A stretch of DNA of 64,000 nucleotides from Liolophura sinensis (taxonomy: Eukaryota; Mollusca; Polyplacophora; Chitonida; Chitonidae), in assembly GCF_032854445.1 (NCBI RefSeq), contig NW_027017958.1:186001-250000 (forward strand), given 5' to 3'. Made by a program: the position numbers and the translations under genes. Every line of letters starts with the position of its first letter. Position 1 is the stretch's first letter. Below are positions 25,636-41,000 of the stretch, piece by piece. Below the pieces are notes generated by a model, which saw nothing but the letters and a program-made list of their open reading frames with translations, was not told the DNA's origin and did not search any database.

Positions 25636-27915
25636 CAGTTACCAGATGAACATTGTAATCATTATATTAGGATGTTCAGTTACAAGATGAACATTGTAAT
25701 CAATATAATAGCATATTCAGTTACAAAGTGAACATTGTAATCGACATAATAGCATGTTTAGTTACAAAATGAACATTGTAATCATTATACTAGTATGCCC
25801 AGTTACAAGATGAACATTGTTATCAGTATAATGGCATGTTCAGTTACAACATGAACATTGTAATCATTATAATAGCATGTTCAGTTACAAGATGAACATT
25901 GTAATCAGTATAATAGCATGCTCAGTTACAAAATTAATATTGTAATCATTATAATAGCGTCAACGGTTACAAAATCATCATTGTAATCAATATAATAGCA
26001 TGCTCAGTTACAAAATTAATATTGCAGTTACTATATTAGCATATTTCATTACAAGATGAACATTGTAATCAGTATTATAGCATATGTAGTTACAAGATGA
26101 ACATTGTAATCATTATAAAAACATCATCAGTGACAAGGTGAACATTGTAATCAGTATAAAAGCATTGTCAGTTGCAAAATGGACATTGTAATCATTACAT
26201 TAGCATATTAACTTACAAGATGAATATTGTAATCATTATAATAACATCATCAGTTACAAACAAACATTGTATTCATTATATTAGCACGTTCAATTACAAG
26301 ATGAACATTGTAATCATTATAAAAGCATGTTCAGTTACAAGGTGAACATTGTATTCATTATAAAAACATGCTCAGTTACTAGATGAACATTTAAATCATT
26401 ATAATAGCATGTTCAGTTACAAGGTGGACATTTTAATCAGTATAAAAGCATGCTCAGTTGCAAAATGGACATTGTAATCATTACATTAGCATATTCAGTT
26501 ACAAGATGAATATTGTAACATTATAATAACATCATCAGTTACAAAATGAACATTGTATTCATTATATTAGCACGTTCAATTACAAGATGAACATTGTAAT
26601 CATTATAATATCATGCTCAGTTGCAAGATGAAGATTGTAATCGACATAATAGCATGTTCAGTTACAAGATGAACATTGTAATCATTGTAATAGCATGTTC
26701 AGTTACAAAGTGAACATTGTAATCGACATAATAGCATGTTTAGTTACAAGATGAACATTGTAATCATTGTAATAGCATGTTCAGTTACAAAGTGAACATT
26801 GTAATCGACATAATAGCATGTTCAGTTACAAGATGAACATTGTAATCATTATAAAAACATCATCAGTTGCAAGGTGAACATTGTAATTAGAATACAAGCA
26901 TGCTCAGTTGCAAAATGGACATTGTAATCATTACAATAGCATATTTAGGTACAAGATGAACATTGTAATCATTATAATAATGTGCTCAGTTACAAGGTGA
27001 ACATTGTAATCATTACAATAGGGTGCTCAGTTACAATATGAACATTGTAATCATTATAATAGCATGTTCAGTTACAGGATGAACATTGTAATAATTTAAT
27101 AGCGTGTTCAGTTACAAAATGAACATTGAAACCATTATAAGAGAATGTTCAGTGCCAAGATAAACATTGCAATCATTATAATAGCATATTCAGTTACAAG
27201 ATGAACATTATAATAACCTAATACTGTGTTCAGTTACAAAATGAACATTAAAATTGTTATAATAGCACGTTCAGTGACAAGGTGAACATTTAAATCATTA
27301 TAATAGCATGCTCAGTTACAAGGTGAACATTGTAATCATTATAATAGCGTCAACTGTTACAAAATCATCATTATAATCAATATAATAGCATGCCTAGTTG
27401 CAAAATGAATATTGCAATCATTATATTAGCATATTTCATTACAAGATGAACATTGTAATCATTATTATAGCATATGTAGTTATAAGATGAGCATTGTAAT
27501 CAGTATAAAAGCATGTTCTGTTGCAAAATGAACATTGTAATCATTATTTTAGCATGTTCAGTTACAAGATGAACATTGTAATCATAATAACAGCATGGTC
27601 AGTTACAAGATGAACACTGTAATCATTGTAATAGCATGTTCAGTTACTAGATTACCATTGTAATAATTTAATAGCGTGTTCAGTTACAAAATGAACATTG
27701 AAATCATTATAATAGAATGTTCATTGGCAAGATGAACATTGTAATCATTATAATAGCATATTCAGTTACAAGATGAACATTATAATAACCTAATACCGTG
27801 TTCATTTACAAAATGAACATTAAAATTATAAAAATAGCACGTTCAGTGACAAAATGATCATTAAAATTATTATAATAGCATGCTCAGTTACAAGGTGAAC
27901 ATTGTAATCATTATA

Positions 27916-28487
27916 ATAGCGTCAACGGTTACAAGATGAACATTGTAAAAGTTAAAATAGCGTGTTCAGATACAAAATGAACATTGAAATCATTATAATA
28001 GAATGTTCAGTGGCAAGATAAACATTGTAATCATTATAATAGCATATTCAGTTACAAGATGAACATTATAATAACCTAATACCGTGTTCATTTACAAAAT
28101 GAACATTGAAATTATTAAAATAGCACGTTCAGTGACAAAATGATCATTAAAATTATTATAATAGCATGCTCAGTTACAAGGTGAACATTGTAATCATTAT
28201 AATAGCGTCAACGGTTACAAGATGAACATTGTAAAAGTTAAAATAGCGTGTTCAGATACAAAATGAACATTGAAATCATTATAATAGAATGTTCAGTGGC
28301 AAGATAAACATTGTAATCATTATAATAGCATATTCAGTTACAAGATGAACATTATAATAACCTAATACCGTGTTCATTTACAAAATGAACATTGAAATTA
28401 TTAAAATAGCACGTTCAGTGACAAAATGATCATTAAAATTATTATAATAGCATGCTCAGTTACAAGGTGAACATTGTAATCATTATA
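27916..28487 (+). repeat. Extra 286-bp block (two copies of phase 1-286)
   Basis: GTCAACGG occurs at 27921, 28207 and 28493 instead of twice as in other HORs. Units 27916-28201 and 28202-28487 look the same, and both carry AACATTGAAATTATT where HOR-1 has AACATTAAAATTATT. HOR-5 and HOR-8 have that change but not the extra copy. Confidence 0.93.
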
Positions 28488-31400
28488 ATAGCGTCAACGG
28501 TTACAAGATGAACATTGTAAAAGTTAAAATAGCATGTTCAGTTACGAAGTGAACATTATAATCATTATAATAGCATGCTCAGTTGCAAGATAAACATTGT
28601 AATCATTATAATATCATTTTCAGTTACAAGATGAAAATTGTAATCGACATAATAGCATGTTTAGTTGCATGATGAACATTGTAATCATTGTAATAGCATG
28701 TTCAGTTACAAAGTAAACATTGTAATCATTATAATAGCCTTAACGGTTACAAAATCATCATTGTAATCAATATAATAGCATGCACAGTTACAAAATGAAT
28801 ATTGCAATCATTATATTAGCATATTTCATAACAAGATGAACATTGTAATCATTATTATAGCATATGTAGTTACAAGATGAACACTGTAATCATTATAAAA
28901 ACATCATCAGTTACAAGGTGGACATTGTAATCAGTGTAAAACCATGCTCAGTTGCAAAATGGACATTGTAATCATTACATTAGCATGTTCAGTTACAAGA
29001 TGAACATTGTAATCATTATAATATCATGCTCAGTTGCAAGATGAAGATTGTAATCGAGATAATAGCATGTTCAGTTACAAGATGAACATTGTAATCATTG
29101 TAATAGCATGTTCAGTTACAAAGTGAACATTGTAATTAGTATACAAGCATGCTCAGTTGCAAAATGGACATTGTAATCATTACAATAGCATATTCAGTTA
29201 CAAGATGAACATTGTAATCATTATAATAATGTGCTCCGTTACAAGGTGAACATTGGAATCATTACAATAGCGTGCTCAGTTACAAGATGATCATTGTAAT
29301 CATTAAAAAAACATGCCCAGTTACAAGATGAACATTGTAAAAGGTATAATATCATGTTCAGTTACGAAGTGAACATTGTAATCATTACAAAAGCATGCTC
29401 AGTTGCATGATAAACATTGTAATCATTAAAATATCATTTTCAGTTAAAAGATGAAGATTGTAATCGACATAATAGCATGTTCAGTTACAAGATAAACATT
29501 GTAATCATTGTAATAGCATGTTCAGTTACAAAGTAAACATTGTAATTATTATATTAGCGTCAACTGTTACAAAATCATCATTGTAATCAATATAATAGTA
29601 TGCTCAGTTACAAAATGAATATTGCAATTATTATATTAGCATATTTCATTACAAGATGAACATTGTAATCATTATTATAGCATATGTAGTTACAAGATAA
29701 ACATTGTAATCATTTTAAAAACATCATCAGTTACAAGTTGAACATTGTAATCAGTATAAAAGCATACTCAGTTGCAAAATGGACATTGTAATCATTATAA
29801 TCATATTCACTTACAAGATGAATATTGTAATCATTATAATAACATCATCAGTTACAAAATAAACATTGTATTCATTATATTAGCACGTTCAATTACAAGA
29901 TGAACATTGTAATCATTATAAACAGCATGTTCAGTTGCAAGGTGAACATTGTAATCATTATAAAAACATGCTCAGTTACAAGATGAACATTGTAATCATT
30001 ATAATAGCATGTTCAGTTACAAGGTGGACATTGTAATCAGTATAAAAGCATGCTCAGTTGCAAAATGGACATTGTAATCATTACATTAGCATATTCACTT
30101 ACAAGATGAACATTGTAATTATTATAATAACATCATCAGTTACAAAATGAACATTGTATTCATTATATTAGCACGTTAAACTACAAGATGAACATTGTAA
30201 TCATTATAATATCATGCTCAGTTTCAAGATGAAGATTGTAATCGACATAATAGCATGTTCAGTTACAAGATGAACATTGTAATCATTGTAATAGCATGTT
30301 CAGTTACAAAGTGAACATTGTAATCCTTATAATTGCATGTTCAGTTACAAGATGAACATTGTAATCATTATAAAAACATCATCAGTTGCAAGGTGAACAT
30401 TGTTATCAGTATACAAGCATGCTCAGTTGCAAAATGGACAGTGTAATCATTACAATAGCATAGTCAGTTACATGATGAACATTGTAATCATTATAATAAT
30501 GTGCTCAGTTACAAGGTGAACATTGTAATCATTACAAAAGAGTGCTCAGTTACAAGATGAACATTGTAATCATTATAAAAACATCATCAGTTACAAGGTG
30601 AACATTGTAATCAGTATAAAAGCATGCTCAGTTGCAAAATGGACATTGTAATCATTACATTAGCATATTCACTTACAAGATGAATATTGTAATCATTATA
30701 ATAACATCATCAGTTACAAAATAAACATTGTATTCATTATATTAGCACGTTCAATTACAAGATGAACATTGTAATCATTATAAAAGCATGTTTAGTTGCA
30801 AGGTGAACATTGTAATCATTATAAAAACATGCTCAGTTACAAGATTAACATTGAAGTCATTATAATAGCATGTTCAGTTACAAGGTGGACATTGTAATCA
30901 GTATAAAAGCATGCTCAGTTGGAGAATGGACATTATAATTATTACATTAGCATATTCAGTTACAAGATGAATATTGTAATCATTATAATAACATCATCAG
31001 TTACAAAATGAACATTGTATTCATTATATTAGCACGTTCAATTACAAGATGATCATTGTAATCATTATAATATCATGCTCAGTTGCAAGATGAATATTGT
31101 AATCGACATAATAGCATGTTCAGTTACAAGATGAACATTGTAATCATTGTAATAGCATGTTCAGTTACAAAGTGAACATTGTAATCCTTATAATTGCATG
31201 TTCAGTTACCAGATGAACATTGTAATCATTATAAAAACATCATCAGTTGCAAGGTGAACATTGTAATCAGTATACAAGCATGCTCAGTTGCAAAATGGAC
31301 ATTGTAATCATTACAATAGCATATTCAGGTACAAGATGATGTTGTAATCATTATAATAATGTGCTCAGTTACAAGGTGAACATTGTAATCATTACAATAT

Positions 31401-32715
31401 CGTGCTCAGTTACAATATGAACATTGTAATAATTTAATAGCGTGTTCAGTTACAAAATGAACATTGAAACCATTATAAGAGAATGTTCAGTGCCAAGATA
31501 AACATTGCAATCATTATAATAGCATATTCAGTTACAAGATGAACATTATAATAACCTAATACTGTGTTCAGTTACAAAATGAACATTAAAATTGTGATAA
31601 TAGCACGTTCAGTGACAAGGTGAACATTTAAATCATTATAATAGCATGCTCAGTTACAAGGTGAACATTGTAATCATTATAATAGCGTCAACTGTTTCAA
31701 AATCATCAATGTAATCAATATAATAGCATGCCTAGTTACAAAATGAATATTGCAATTATTATATTAGCATATTTCATTACAAGATGAACATTGTAATCAT
31801 TATTATAGCATATGTAGTTATAAGATGAGCATTGTAATCAGTATAAAAGCATGTTCTGTTGCAAAATGAACATTGTAATCATTATTTTAGCATGTTCAGT
31901 TACAAGATGAACATTGTAATCATAATAACAGCATGGTCAGTTACAAGATGAACACTGTAATCATTGTAATAGCATGCTCAGTTACAAGATGAACATTGTA
32001 ATCAGTATTATAGCATATTCGGTTACAGGATGAACATTGCAATAACCTAATACCGTGTTCAGTTACAAAATGAACATTAAAACTATTATAATATCACTTT
32101 CAGTGACATGGTGAACACTGTAATCATTATAATAGCATGTTCAGTTACGAGGTGAGTATTGTAATTACTAGAATAGCACGTTCAGTTACAAGACACCCTT
32201 TGTAATTATTATAATAGCATCTTCAGTTACAAGATAAACATTGTAATCATTATATTAGCACGTTTAGTTGAAACGTGAGGATTGTAATTGATATAATAGC
32301 ATGTTCAGTTACAAGATAAATATTTTAGTTATTGTAATGGCATGTTCATTTACAAGGTGAACATTGTAATCATTATAATAACATGTTTACTTACAAGATG
32401 ATCATTGTAATCATCATATTAGGACGTTCAGTTACAAGATGAACATTGTAATTATTATAAAAGCATGTTCACTTACTAAATGAACATTGTAATTATTATA
32501 ATATCATGCTTAGTTACAAGATGAACATTGTTATCAGTATAATAGCATGTTCAGTAACAACATAAACATTGTAATCATTATAATAGCATGCTCAATTACA
32601 AGATGAACATTGTAATCAGTATATTAGCATGCTCAGTTACAAAATTAACAATGTAATCATTATACTAGTATGCTCAGTTACAAGATGAACATTGTAATCA
32701 TTATAATAACATGTT

Positions 32716-32756
32716 CAGTTACCAGAGAGAACGACGTTAAGACCCAAGCACTCACT
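32716..32756 (+). repeat. Odd 41-bp monomer, copy 5 (HOR-4)
   Basis: Core identical. The second monomer downstream has a private change, GCATATCCAG instead of GCATATTCAG. Confidence 0.9.
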
Positions 32757-35036
32757 CAGTTACCAGATGAACATTGTAATCATTATATTAGGATGTTCAG
32801 TTACAAGATGAACATTGTAATCAATATAATAGCATATCCAGTTACAAAGTGAACATTGTAATCGACATAATAGCATGTTTAGTTACAAAATGAACATTGT
32901 AATCATTATACTAGTATGCCCAGTTACAAGATGAACATTGTTATCAGTATAATGGCATGTTCAGTTACAACATGAACATTGTAATCATTATAATAGCATG
33001 TTCAGTTACAAGATGAACATTGTAATCAGTATAATAGCATGCTCAGTTACAAAATTAATATTGTAATCATTATAATAGCGTCAACGGTTACAAAATCATC
33101 ATTGTAATCAATATAATAGCATGCTCAGTTACAAAATTAATATTGCAGTTACTATATTAGCATATTTCATTACAAGATGAACATTGTAATCAGTATTATA
33201 GCATATGTAGTTACAAGATGAACATTGTAATCATTATAAAAACATCATCAGTGACAAGGTGAACATTGTAATCAGTATAAAAGCATTGTCAGTTGCAAAA
33301 TGGACATTGTAATCATTACATTAGCATATTAACTTACAAGATGAATATTGTAATCATTATAATAACATCATCAGTTACAAACAAACATTGTATTCATTAT
33401 ATTAGCACGTTCAATTACAAGATGAACATTGTAATCATTATAAAAGCATGTTCAGTTACAAGGTGAACATTGTAATCATTATAAAAACATGCTCAGTTAC
33501 TAGATGAACATTTAAATCATTATAATAGCATGTTCAGTTACAAGGTGGACATTTTAATCAGTATAAAAGCATGCTCAGTTGCAAAATGGACATTGTAATC
33601 ATTACATTAGCATATTCAGTTACAAGATGAATATTGTAACATTATAATAACATCATCAGTTACAAAATGAACATTGTATTCATTATATTAGCACGTTCAA
33701 TTACAAGATGAACATTGTAATCATTATAATATCATGCTCAGTTGCAAGATGAAGATTGTAATCGACATAATAGCATGTTCAGTTACAAGATGAACATTGT
33801 AATCATTGTAATAGCATGTTCAGTTACAAAGTGAACATTGTAATCGACATAATAGCATGTTTAGTTACAAGATGAACATTGTAATCATTGTAATAGCATG
33901 TTCAGTTACAAAGTGAACATTGTAATCGACATAATAGCATGTTCAGTTACAAGATGAACATTGTAATCATTATAAAAACATCATCAGTTGCAAGGTGAAC
34001 ATTGTAATTAGAATACAAGCATGCTCAGTTGCAAAATGGACATTGTAATCATTACAATAGCATATTTAGGTACAAGATGAACATTGTAATCATTATAATA
34101 ATGTGCTCAGTTACAAGGTGAACATTGTAATCATTACAATAGGGTGCTCAGTTACAATATGAACATTGTAATCATTATAATAGCATGTTCAGTTACAGGA
34201 TGAACATTGTAATAATTTAATAGCGTGTTCAGTTACAAAATGAACATTGAAACCATTATAAGAGAATGTTCAGTGCCAAGATAAACATTGCAATCATTAT
34301 AATAGCATATTCAGTTACAAGATGAACATTATAATAACCTAATACTGTGTTCAGTTACAAAATGAACATTAAAATTGTTATAATAGCACGTTCAGTGACA
34401 AGGTGAACATTTAAATCATTATAATAGCATGCTCAGTTACAAGGTGAACATTGTAATCATTATAATAGCGTCAACTGTTACAAAATCATCATTATAATCA
34501 ATATAATAGCATGCCTAGTTGCAAAATGAATATTGCAATCATTATATTAGCATATTTCATTACAAGATGAACATTGTAATCATTATTATAGCATATGTAG
34601 TTATAAGATGAGCATTGTAATCAGTATAAAAGCATGTTCTGTTGCAAAATGAACATTGTAATCATTATTTTAGCATGTTCAGTTACAAGATGAACATTGT
34701 AATCATAATAACAGCATGGTCAGTTACAAGATGAACACTGTAATCATTGTAATAGCATGTTCAGTTACTAGATTACCATTGTAATAATTTAATAGCGTGT
34801 TCAGTTACAAAATGAACATTGAAATCATTATAATAGAATGTTCATTGGCAAGATGAACATTGTAATCATTATAATAGCATATTCAGTTACAAGATGAACA
34901 TTATAATAACCTAATACCGTGTTCATTTACAAAATGAACATTAAAATTATAAAAATAGCACGTTCAGTGACAAAATGATCATTAAAATTATTATAATAGC
35001 ATGCTCAGTTACAAGGTGAACATTGTAATCATTATA

Positions 35037-38000
35037 ATAGCGTCAACGGTTACAAGATGAACATTGTAAAAGTTAAAATAGCGTGTTCAGATACAAAATG
35101 AACATTGAAATCATTATAATAGAATGTTCAGTGGCAAGATAAACATTGTAATCATTATAATAGCATATTCAGTTACAAGATGAACATTATAATAACCTAA
35201 TACCGTGTTCATTTACAAAATGAACATTGAAATTATTAAAATAGCACGTTCAGTGACAAAATGATCATTAAAATTATTATAATAGCATGCTCAGTTACAA
35301 GGTGAACATTGTAATCATTATAATAGCGTCAACGGTTACAAGATGAACATTGTAAAAGTTAAAATAGCATGTTCAGTTACGAAGTGAACATTATAATCAT
35401 TATAATAGCATGCTCAGTTGCAAGATAAACATTGTAATCATTATAATATCATTTTCAGTTACAAGATGAAAATTGTAATCGACATAATAGCATGTTTAGT
35501 TGCATGATGAACATTGTAATCATTGTAATAGCATGTTCAGTTACAAAGTAAACATTGTAATCATTATAATAGCCTTAACGGTTACAAAATCATCATTGTA
35601 ATCAATATAATAGCATGCACAGTTACAAAATGAATATTGCAATCATTATATTAGCATATTTCATAACAAGATGAACATTGTAATCATTATTATAGCATAT
35701 GTAGTTACAAGATGAACACTGTAATCATTATAAAAACATCATCAGTTACAAGGTGGACATTGTAATCAGTGTAAAACCATGCTCAGTTGCAAAATGGACA
35801 TTGTAATCATTACATTAGCATGTTCAGTTACAAGATGAACATTGTAATCATTATAATATCATGCTCAGTTGCAAGATGAAGATTGTAATCGAGATAATAG
35901 CATGTTCAGTTACAAGATGAACATTGTAATCATTGTAATAGCATGTTCAGTTACAAAGTGAACATTGTAATTAGTATACAAGCATGCTCAGTTGCAAAAT
36001 GGACATTGTAATCATTACAATAGCATATTCAGTTACAAGATGAACATTGTAATCATTATAATAATGTGCTCCGTTACAAGGTGAACATTGGAATCATTAC
36101 AATAGCGTGCTCAGTTACAAGATGATCATTGTAATCATTAAAAAAACATGCCCAGTTACAAGATGAACATTGTAAAAGGTATAATATCATGTTCAGTTAC
36201 GAAGTGAACATTGTAATCATTACAAAAGCATGCTCAGTTGCATGATAAACATTGTAATCATTAAAATATCATTTTCAGTTAAAAGATGAAGATTGTAATC
36301 GACATAATAGCATGTTCAGTTACAAGATAAACATTGTAATCATTGTAATAGCATGTTCAGTTACAAAGTAAACATTGTAATTATTATATTAGCGTCAACT
36401 GTTACAAAATCATCATTGTAATCAATATAATAGTATGCTCAGTTACAAAATGAATATTGCAATTATTATATTAGCATATTTCATTACAAGATGAACATTG
36501 TAATCATTATTATAGCATATGTAGTTACAAGATAAACATTGTAATCATTTTAAAAACATCATCAGTTACAAGGTGAACATTGTAATCAGTATAAAAGCAT
36601 ACTCAGTTGCAAAATGGACATTGTAATCATTATAATCATATTCACTTACAAGATGAATATTGTAATCATTATAATAACATCATCAGTTACAAAATAAACA
36701 TTGTATTCATTATATTAGCACGTTCAATTACAAGATGAACATTGTAATCATTATAAACAGCATGTTCAGTTGCAAGGTGAACATTGTAATCGTTATAAAA
36801 ACATGCTCAGTTACAAGATGAACATTGTAATCATTATAATAGCATGTTCAGTTACAAGGTGGACATTGTAATCAGTATAAAAGCATGCTCAGTTGCAAAA
36901 TGGACATTGTAATCATTACATTAGCATATTCACTTACAAGATGAACATTGTAATTATTATAATAACATCATCAGTTACAAAATGAACATTGTATTCATTA
37001 TATTAGCACGTTAAACTACAAGATGAACATTGTAATCATTATAATATCATGCTCAGTTTCAAGATGAAGATTGTAATCGACATAATAGCATGTTCAGTTA
37101 CAAGATGAACATTGTAATCATTGTAATAGCATGTTCAGTTACAAAGTGAACATTGTAATCCTTATAATTGCATGTTCAGTTACAAGATGAACATTGTAAT
37201 CATTATAAAAACATCATCAGTTGCAAGGTGAACATTGTTATCAGTATACAAGCATGCTCAGTTGCAAAATGGACAGTGTAATCATTACAATAGCATAGTC
37301 AGTTACATGATGAACATTGTAATCATTATAATAATGTGCTCAGTTACAAGGTGAACATTGTAATCATTACAAAAGAGTGCTCAGTTACAAGATGAACATT
37401 GTAATCATTATAAAAACATCATCAGTTACAAGGTGAACATTGTAATCAGTATAAAAGCATGCTCAGTTGCAAAATGGACATTGTAATCATTACATTAGCA
37501 TATTCACTTACAAGATGAATATTGTAATCATTATAATAACATCATCAGTTACAAAATAAACATTGTATTCATTATATTAGCACGTTCAATTACAAGATGA
37601 ACATTGTAATCATTATAAAAGCATGTTTAGTTGCAAGGTGAACATTGTAATCATTATAAAAACATGCTCAGTTACAAGATTAACATTGAAGTCATTATAA
37701 TAGCATGTTCAGTTACAAGGTGGACATTGTAATCAGTATAAAAGCATGCTCAGTTGGAGAATGGACATTATAATTATTACATTAGCATATTCAGTTACAA
37801 GATGAATATTGTAATCATTATAATAACATCATCAGTTACAAAATGAACATTGTATTCATTATATTAGCACGTTCAATTACAAGATGATCATTGTAATCAT
37901 TATAATATCATGCTCAGTTGCAAGATGAATATTGTAATCGACATAATAGCATGTTCAGTTACAAGATGAACATTGTAATCATTGTAATAGCATGTTCAGT

Positions 38001-41000
38001 TACAAAGTGAACATTGTAATCCTTATAATTGCATGTTCAGTTACCAGATGAACATTGTAATCATTATAAAAACATCATCAGTTGCAAGGTGAACATTGTA
38101 ATCAGTATACAAGCATGCTCAGTTGCAAAATGGACATTGTAATCATTACAATAGCATATTCAGGTACAAGATGATGTTGTAATCATTATAATAATGTGCT
38201 CAGTTACAAGGTGAACATTGTAATCATTACAATATCGTGCTCAGTTACAATATGAACATTGTAATAATTTAATAGCGTGTTCAGTTACAAAATGAACATT
38301 GAAACCATTATAAGAGAATGTTCAGTGCCAAGATAAACATTGCAATCATTATAATAGCATATTCAGTTACAAGATGAACATTATAATAACCTAATACTGT
38401 GTTCAGTTACAAAATGAACATTAAAATTGTGATAATAGCACGTTCAGTGACAAGGTGAACATTTAAATCATTATAATAGCATGCTCAGTTACAAGGTGAA
38501 CATTGTAATCATTATAATAGCGTCAACTGTTTCAAAATCATCAATGTAATCAATATAATAGCATGCCTAGTTACAAAATGAATATTGCAATTATTATATT
38601 AGCATATTTCATTACAAGATGAACATTGTAATCATTATTATAGCATATGTAGTTATAAGATGAGCATTGTAATCAGTATAAAAGCATGTTCTGTTGCAAA
38701 ATGAACATTGTAATCATTATTTTAGCATGTTCAGTTACAAGATGAACATTGTAATCATAATAACAGCATGGTCAGTTACAAGATGAACACTGTAATCATT
38801 GTAATAGCATGCTCAGTTACAAGATGAACATTGTAATCAGTATTATAGCATATTCGGTTACAGGATGAACATTGCAATAACCTAATACCGTGTTCAGTTA
38901 CAAAATGAACATTAAAACTATTATAATATCACTTTCAGTGACATGGTGAACACTGTAATCATTATAATAGCATGTTCAGTTACGAGGTGAGTATTGTAAT
39001 TACTAGAATAGCACGTTCAGTTACAAGACACCCTTTGTAATTATTATAATAGCATCTTCAGTTACAAGATAAACATTGTAATCATTATATTAGCACGTTT
39101 AGTTGAAACGTGAGGATTGTAATTGATATAATAGCATGTTCAGTTACAAGATAAATATTTTAGTTATTGTAATGGCATGTTCATTTACAAGGTGAACATT
39201 GTAATCATTATAATAACATGTTTACTTACAAGATGATCATTGTAATCATCATATTAGGACGTTCAGTTACAAGATGAACATTGTAATTATTATAAAAGCA
39301 TGTTCACTTACTAAATGAACATTGTAATTATTATAATATCATGCTTAGTTACAAGATGAACATTGTTATCAGTATAATAGCATGTTCAGTAACAACATAA
39401 ACATTGTAATCATTATAATAGCATGCTCAATTACAAGATGAACATTGTAATCAGTATATTAGCATGCTCAGTTACAAAATTAACAATGTAATCATTATAC
39501 TAGTATGCTCAGTTACAAGATGAACATTGTAATCATTATAATAACATGTTCAGTTACCAGAGAGAACGACGTTAAGACCCAAGCACTCACTCAGTTACCA
39601 GATGAACATTGTAATCAGTATATTAGGATGTTCAGTTACAAGATGAACATTGTAATCAATATAATAGCATATTCAGTTACAAAGTGAACATTGTAATCGA
39701 CATAATAGCATGTTTAGTTACAAAATGAACATTGTAATCATTATACTAGTATGCCCAGTTACAAGATGAACATTGTTATCAGTATAATGGCATGTTCAGT
39801 TACAAGATGAACATTGTAATCATTATAATAGCATGTTCAGTTACAAGATGAACATTGTAATCAGTATAATAGCATGCTCAGTTACAAAATTAATATTGTA
39901 ATCATTATAATAGCGTCAACGGTTACAAAATCATCATTGTAATCAATATAATAGCATGCTCAGTTACAAAATTATTATTGCAGTTACTATATTAGCATAT
40001 TTCATTACAAGATGAACATTGTAATCAGTATTATAGCATATGTAGTTACAAGATGAACATTGTAATCATTATAAAAACATCATCAGTGACAAGGTGAACA
40101 TTGTAATCAGTATAAAAGCATTCTCAGTTGCAAAATGGACATTGTAATCATTACATTAGCATATTAACTTACAAGATGAATATTGTAATCATTATAATAA
40201 CATCATCAGTTACAAACAAACATTGTATTCATTATATTAGCACGTTCAATTACAAGATGAACATTGTAATCATTATAAAAGCATGTTCAGTTACAAGGTG
40301 AACATTGTAATCATTATAAAAACATGCTCAGTTACTAGATGAACATTTAAATCATTATAATAGCATGTTCAGTTACAAGGTGGACATTTTAATCAGTATA
40401 AAAGCATGCTCAGTTGCAAAATGGACATTGTAATCATTACATTAGCATATTCAGTTACAAGATGAATATTGTAACATTATAATAACATCATCAGTTACAA
40501 AATGAACATTGTATTCATTATATTAGCACGTTCAATTACAAGATGAACATTGTAATCATTATAATATCATGCTCAGTTGCAAGATGAAGATTGTAATCGA
40601 CATAATAGCATGTTCAGTTACAAGATGAACATTGTAATCATTGTAATAGCATGTTCAGTTACAAAGTGAACATTGTAATCGACATAATAGCATGTTTAGT
40701 TACAAGATGAACATTGTAATCATTGTAATAGCATGTTCAGTTACAAAGTGAACATTGTAATCGACATAATAGCATGTTCAGTTACAAGATGAACATTGTA
40801 ATCATTATAAAAACATCATCAGTTGCAAGGTGAACATTGTAATTAGAATACAAGCATGCTCAGTTGCAAAATGGACATTGTAATCATTACAATAGCATAT
40901 TTAGGTACAAGATGAACATTGTAATCATTATAATAATGTGCTCAGTTACAAGGTGAACATTGTAATCATTACAATAGGGTGCTCAGTTACAATATGAACA

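Larger units (their letters stand above)
20999..27915 (+). repeat. HOR-3, 6,917 bp (6,835 + 82)
   Basis: It is complete and in normal order, longer only by the 82-bp duplication at its start. It shares with HOR-7 the rare variants CACTTAAAAGATG (about 22975), ATAAAATCATCATCAG (about 23250), AAATCATTTTAATAGC (about 24511) and the broken hairpin at 25138. A private change is ATTATACTAGCATATTC near 24393. Confidence 0.93.
27916..35036 (+). repeat. HOR-4, 7,121 bp (6,835 + 286)
   Basis: It is complete apart from one extra 286-bp block at its start. It shares with HOR-5 and HOR-8 the variants ACAAAAGAGTGCTC (about 30535), CAACTGTTTCAAAATC with ATCAATGTAATC (about 31690), GGTGAGTATTG (about 32152) and AGTATATTAGCATGC (about 32618), so these three form one lineage. 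Confidence 0.93.
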
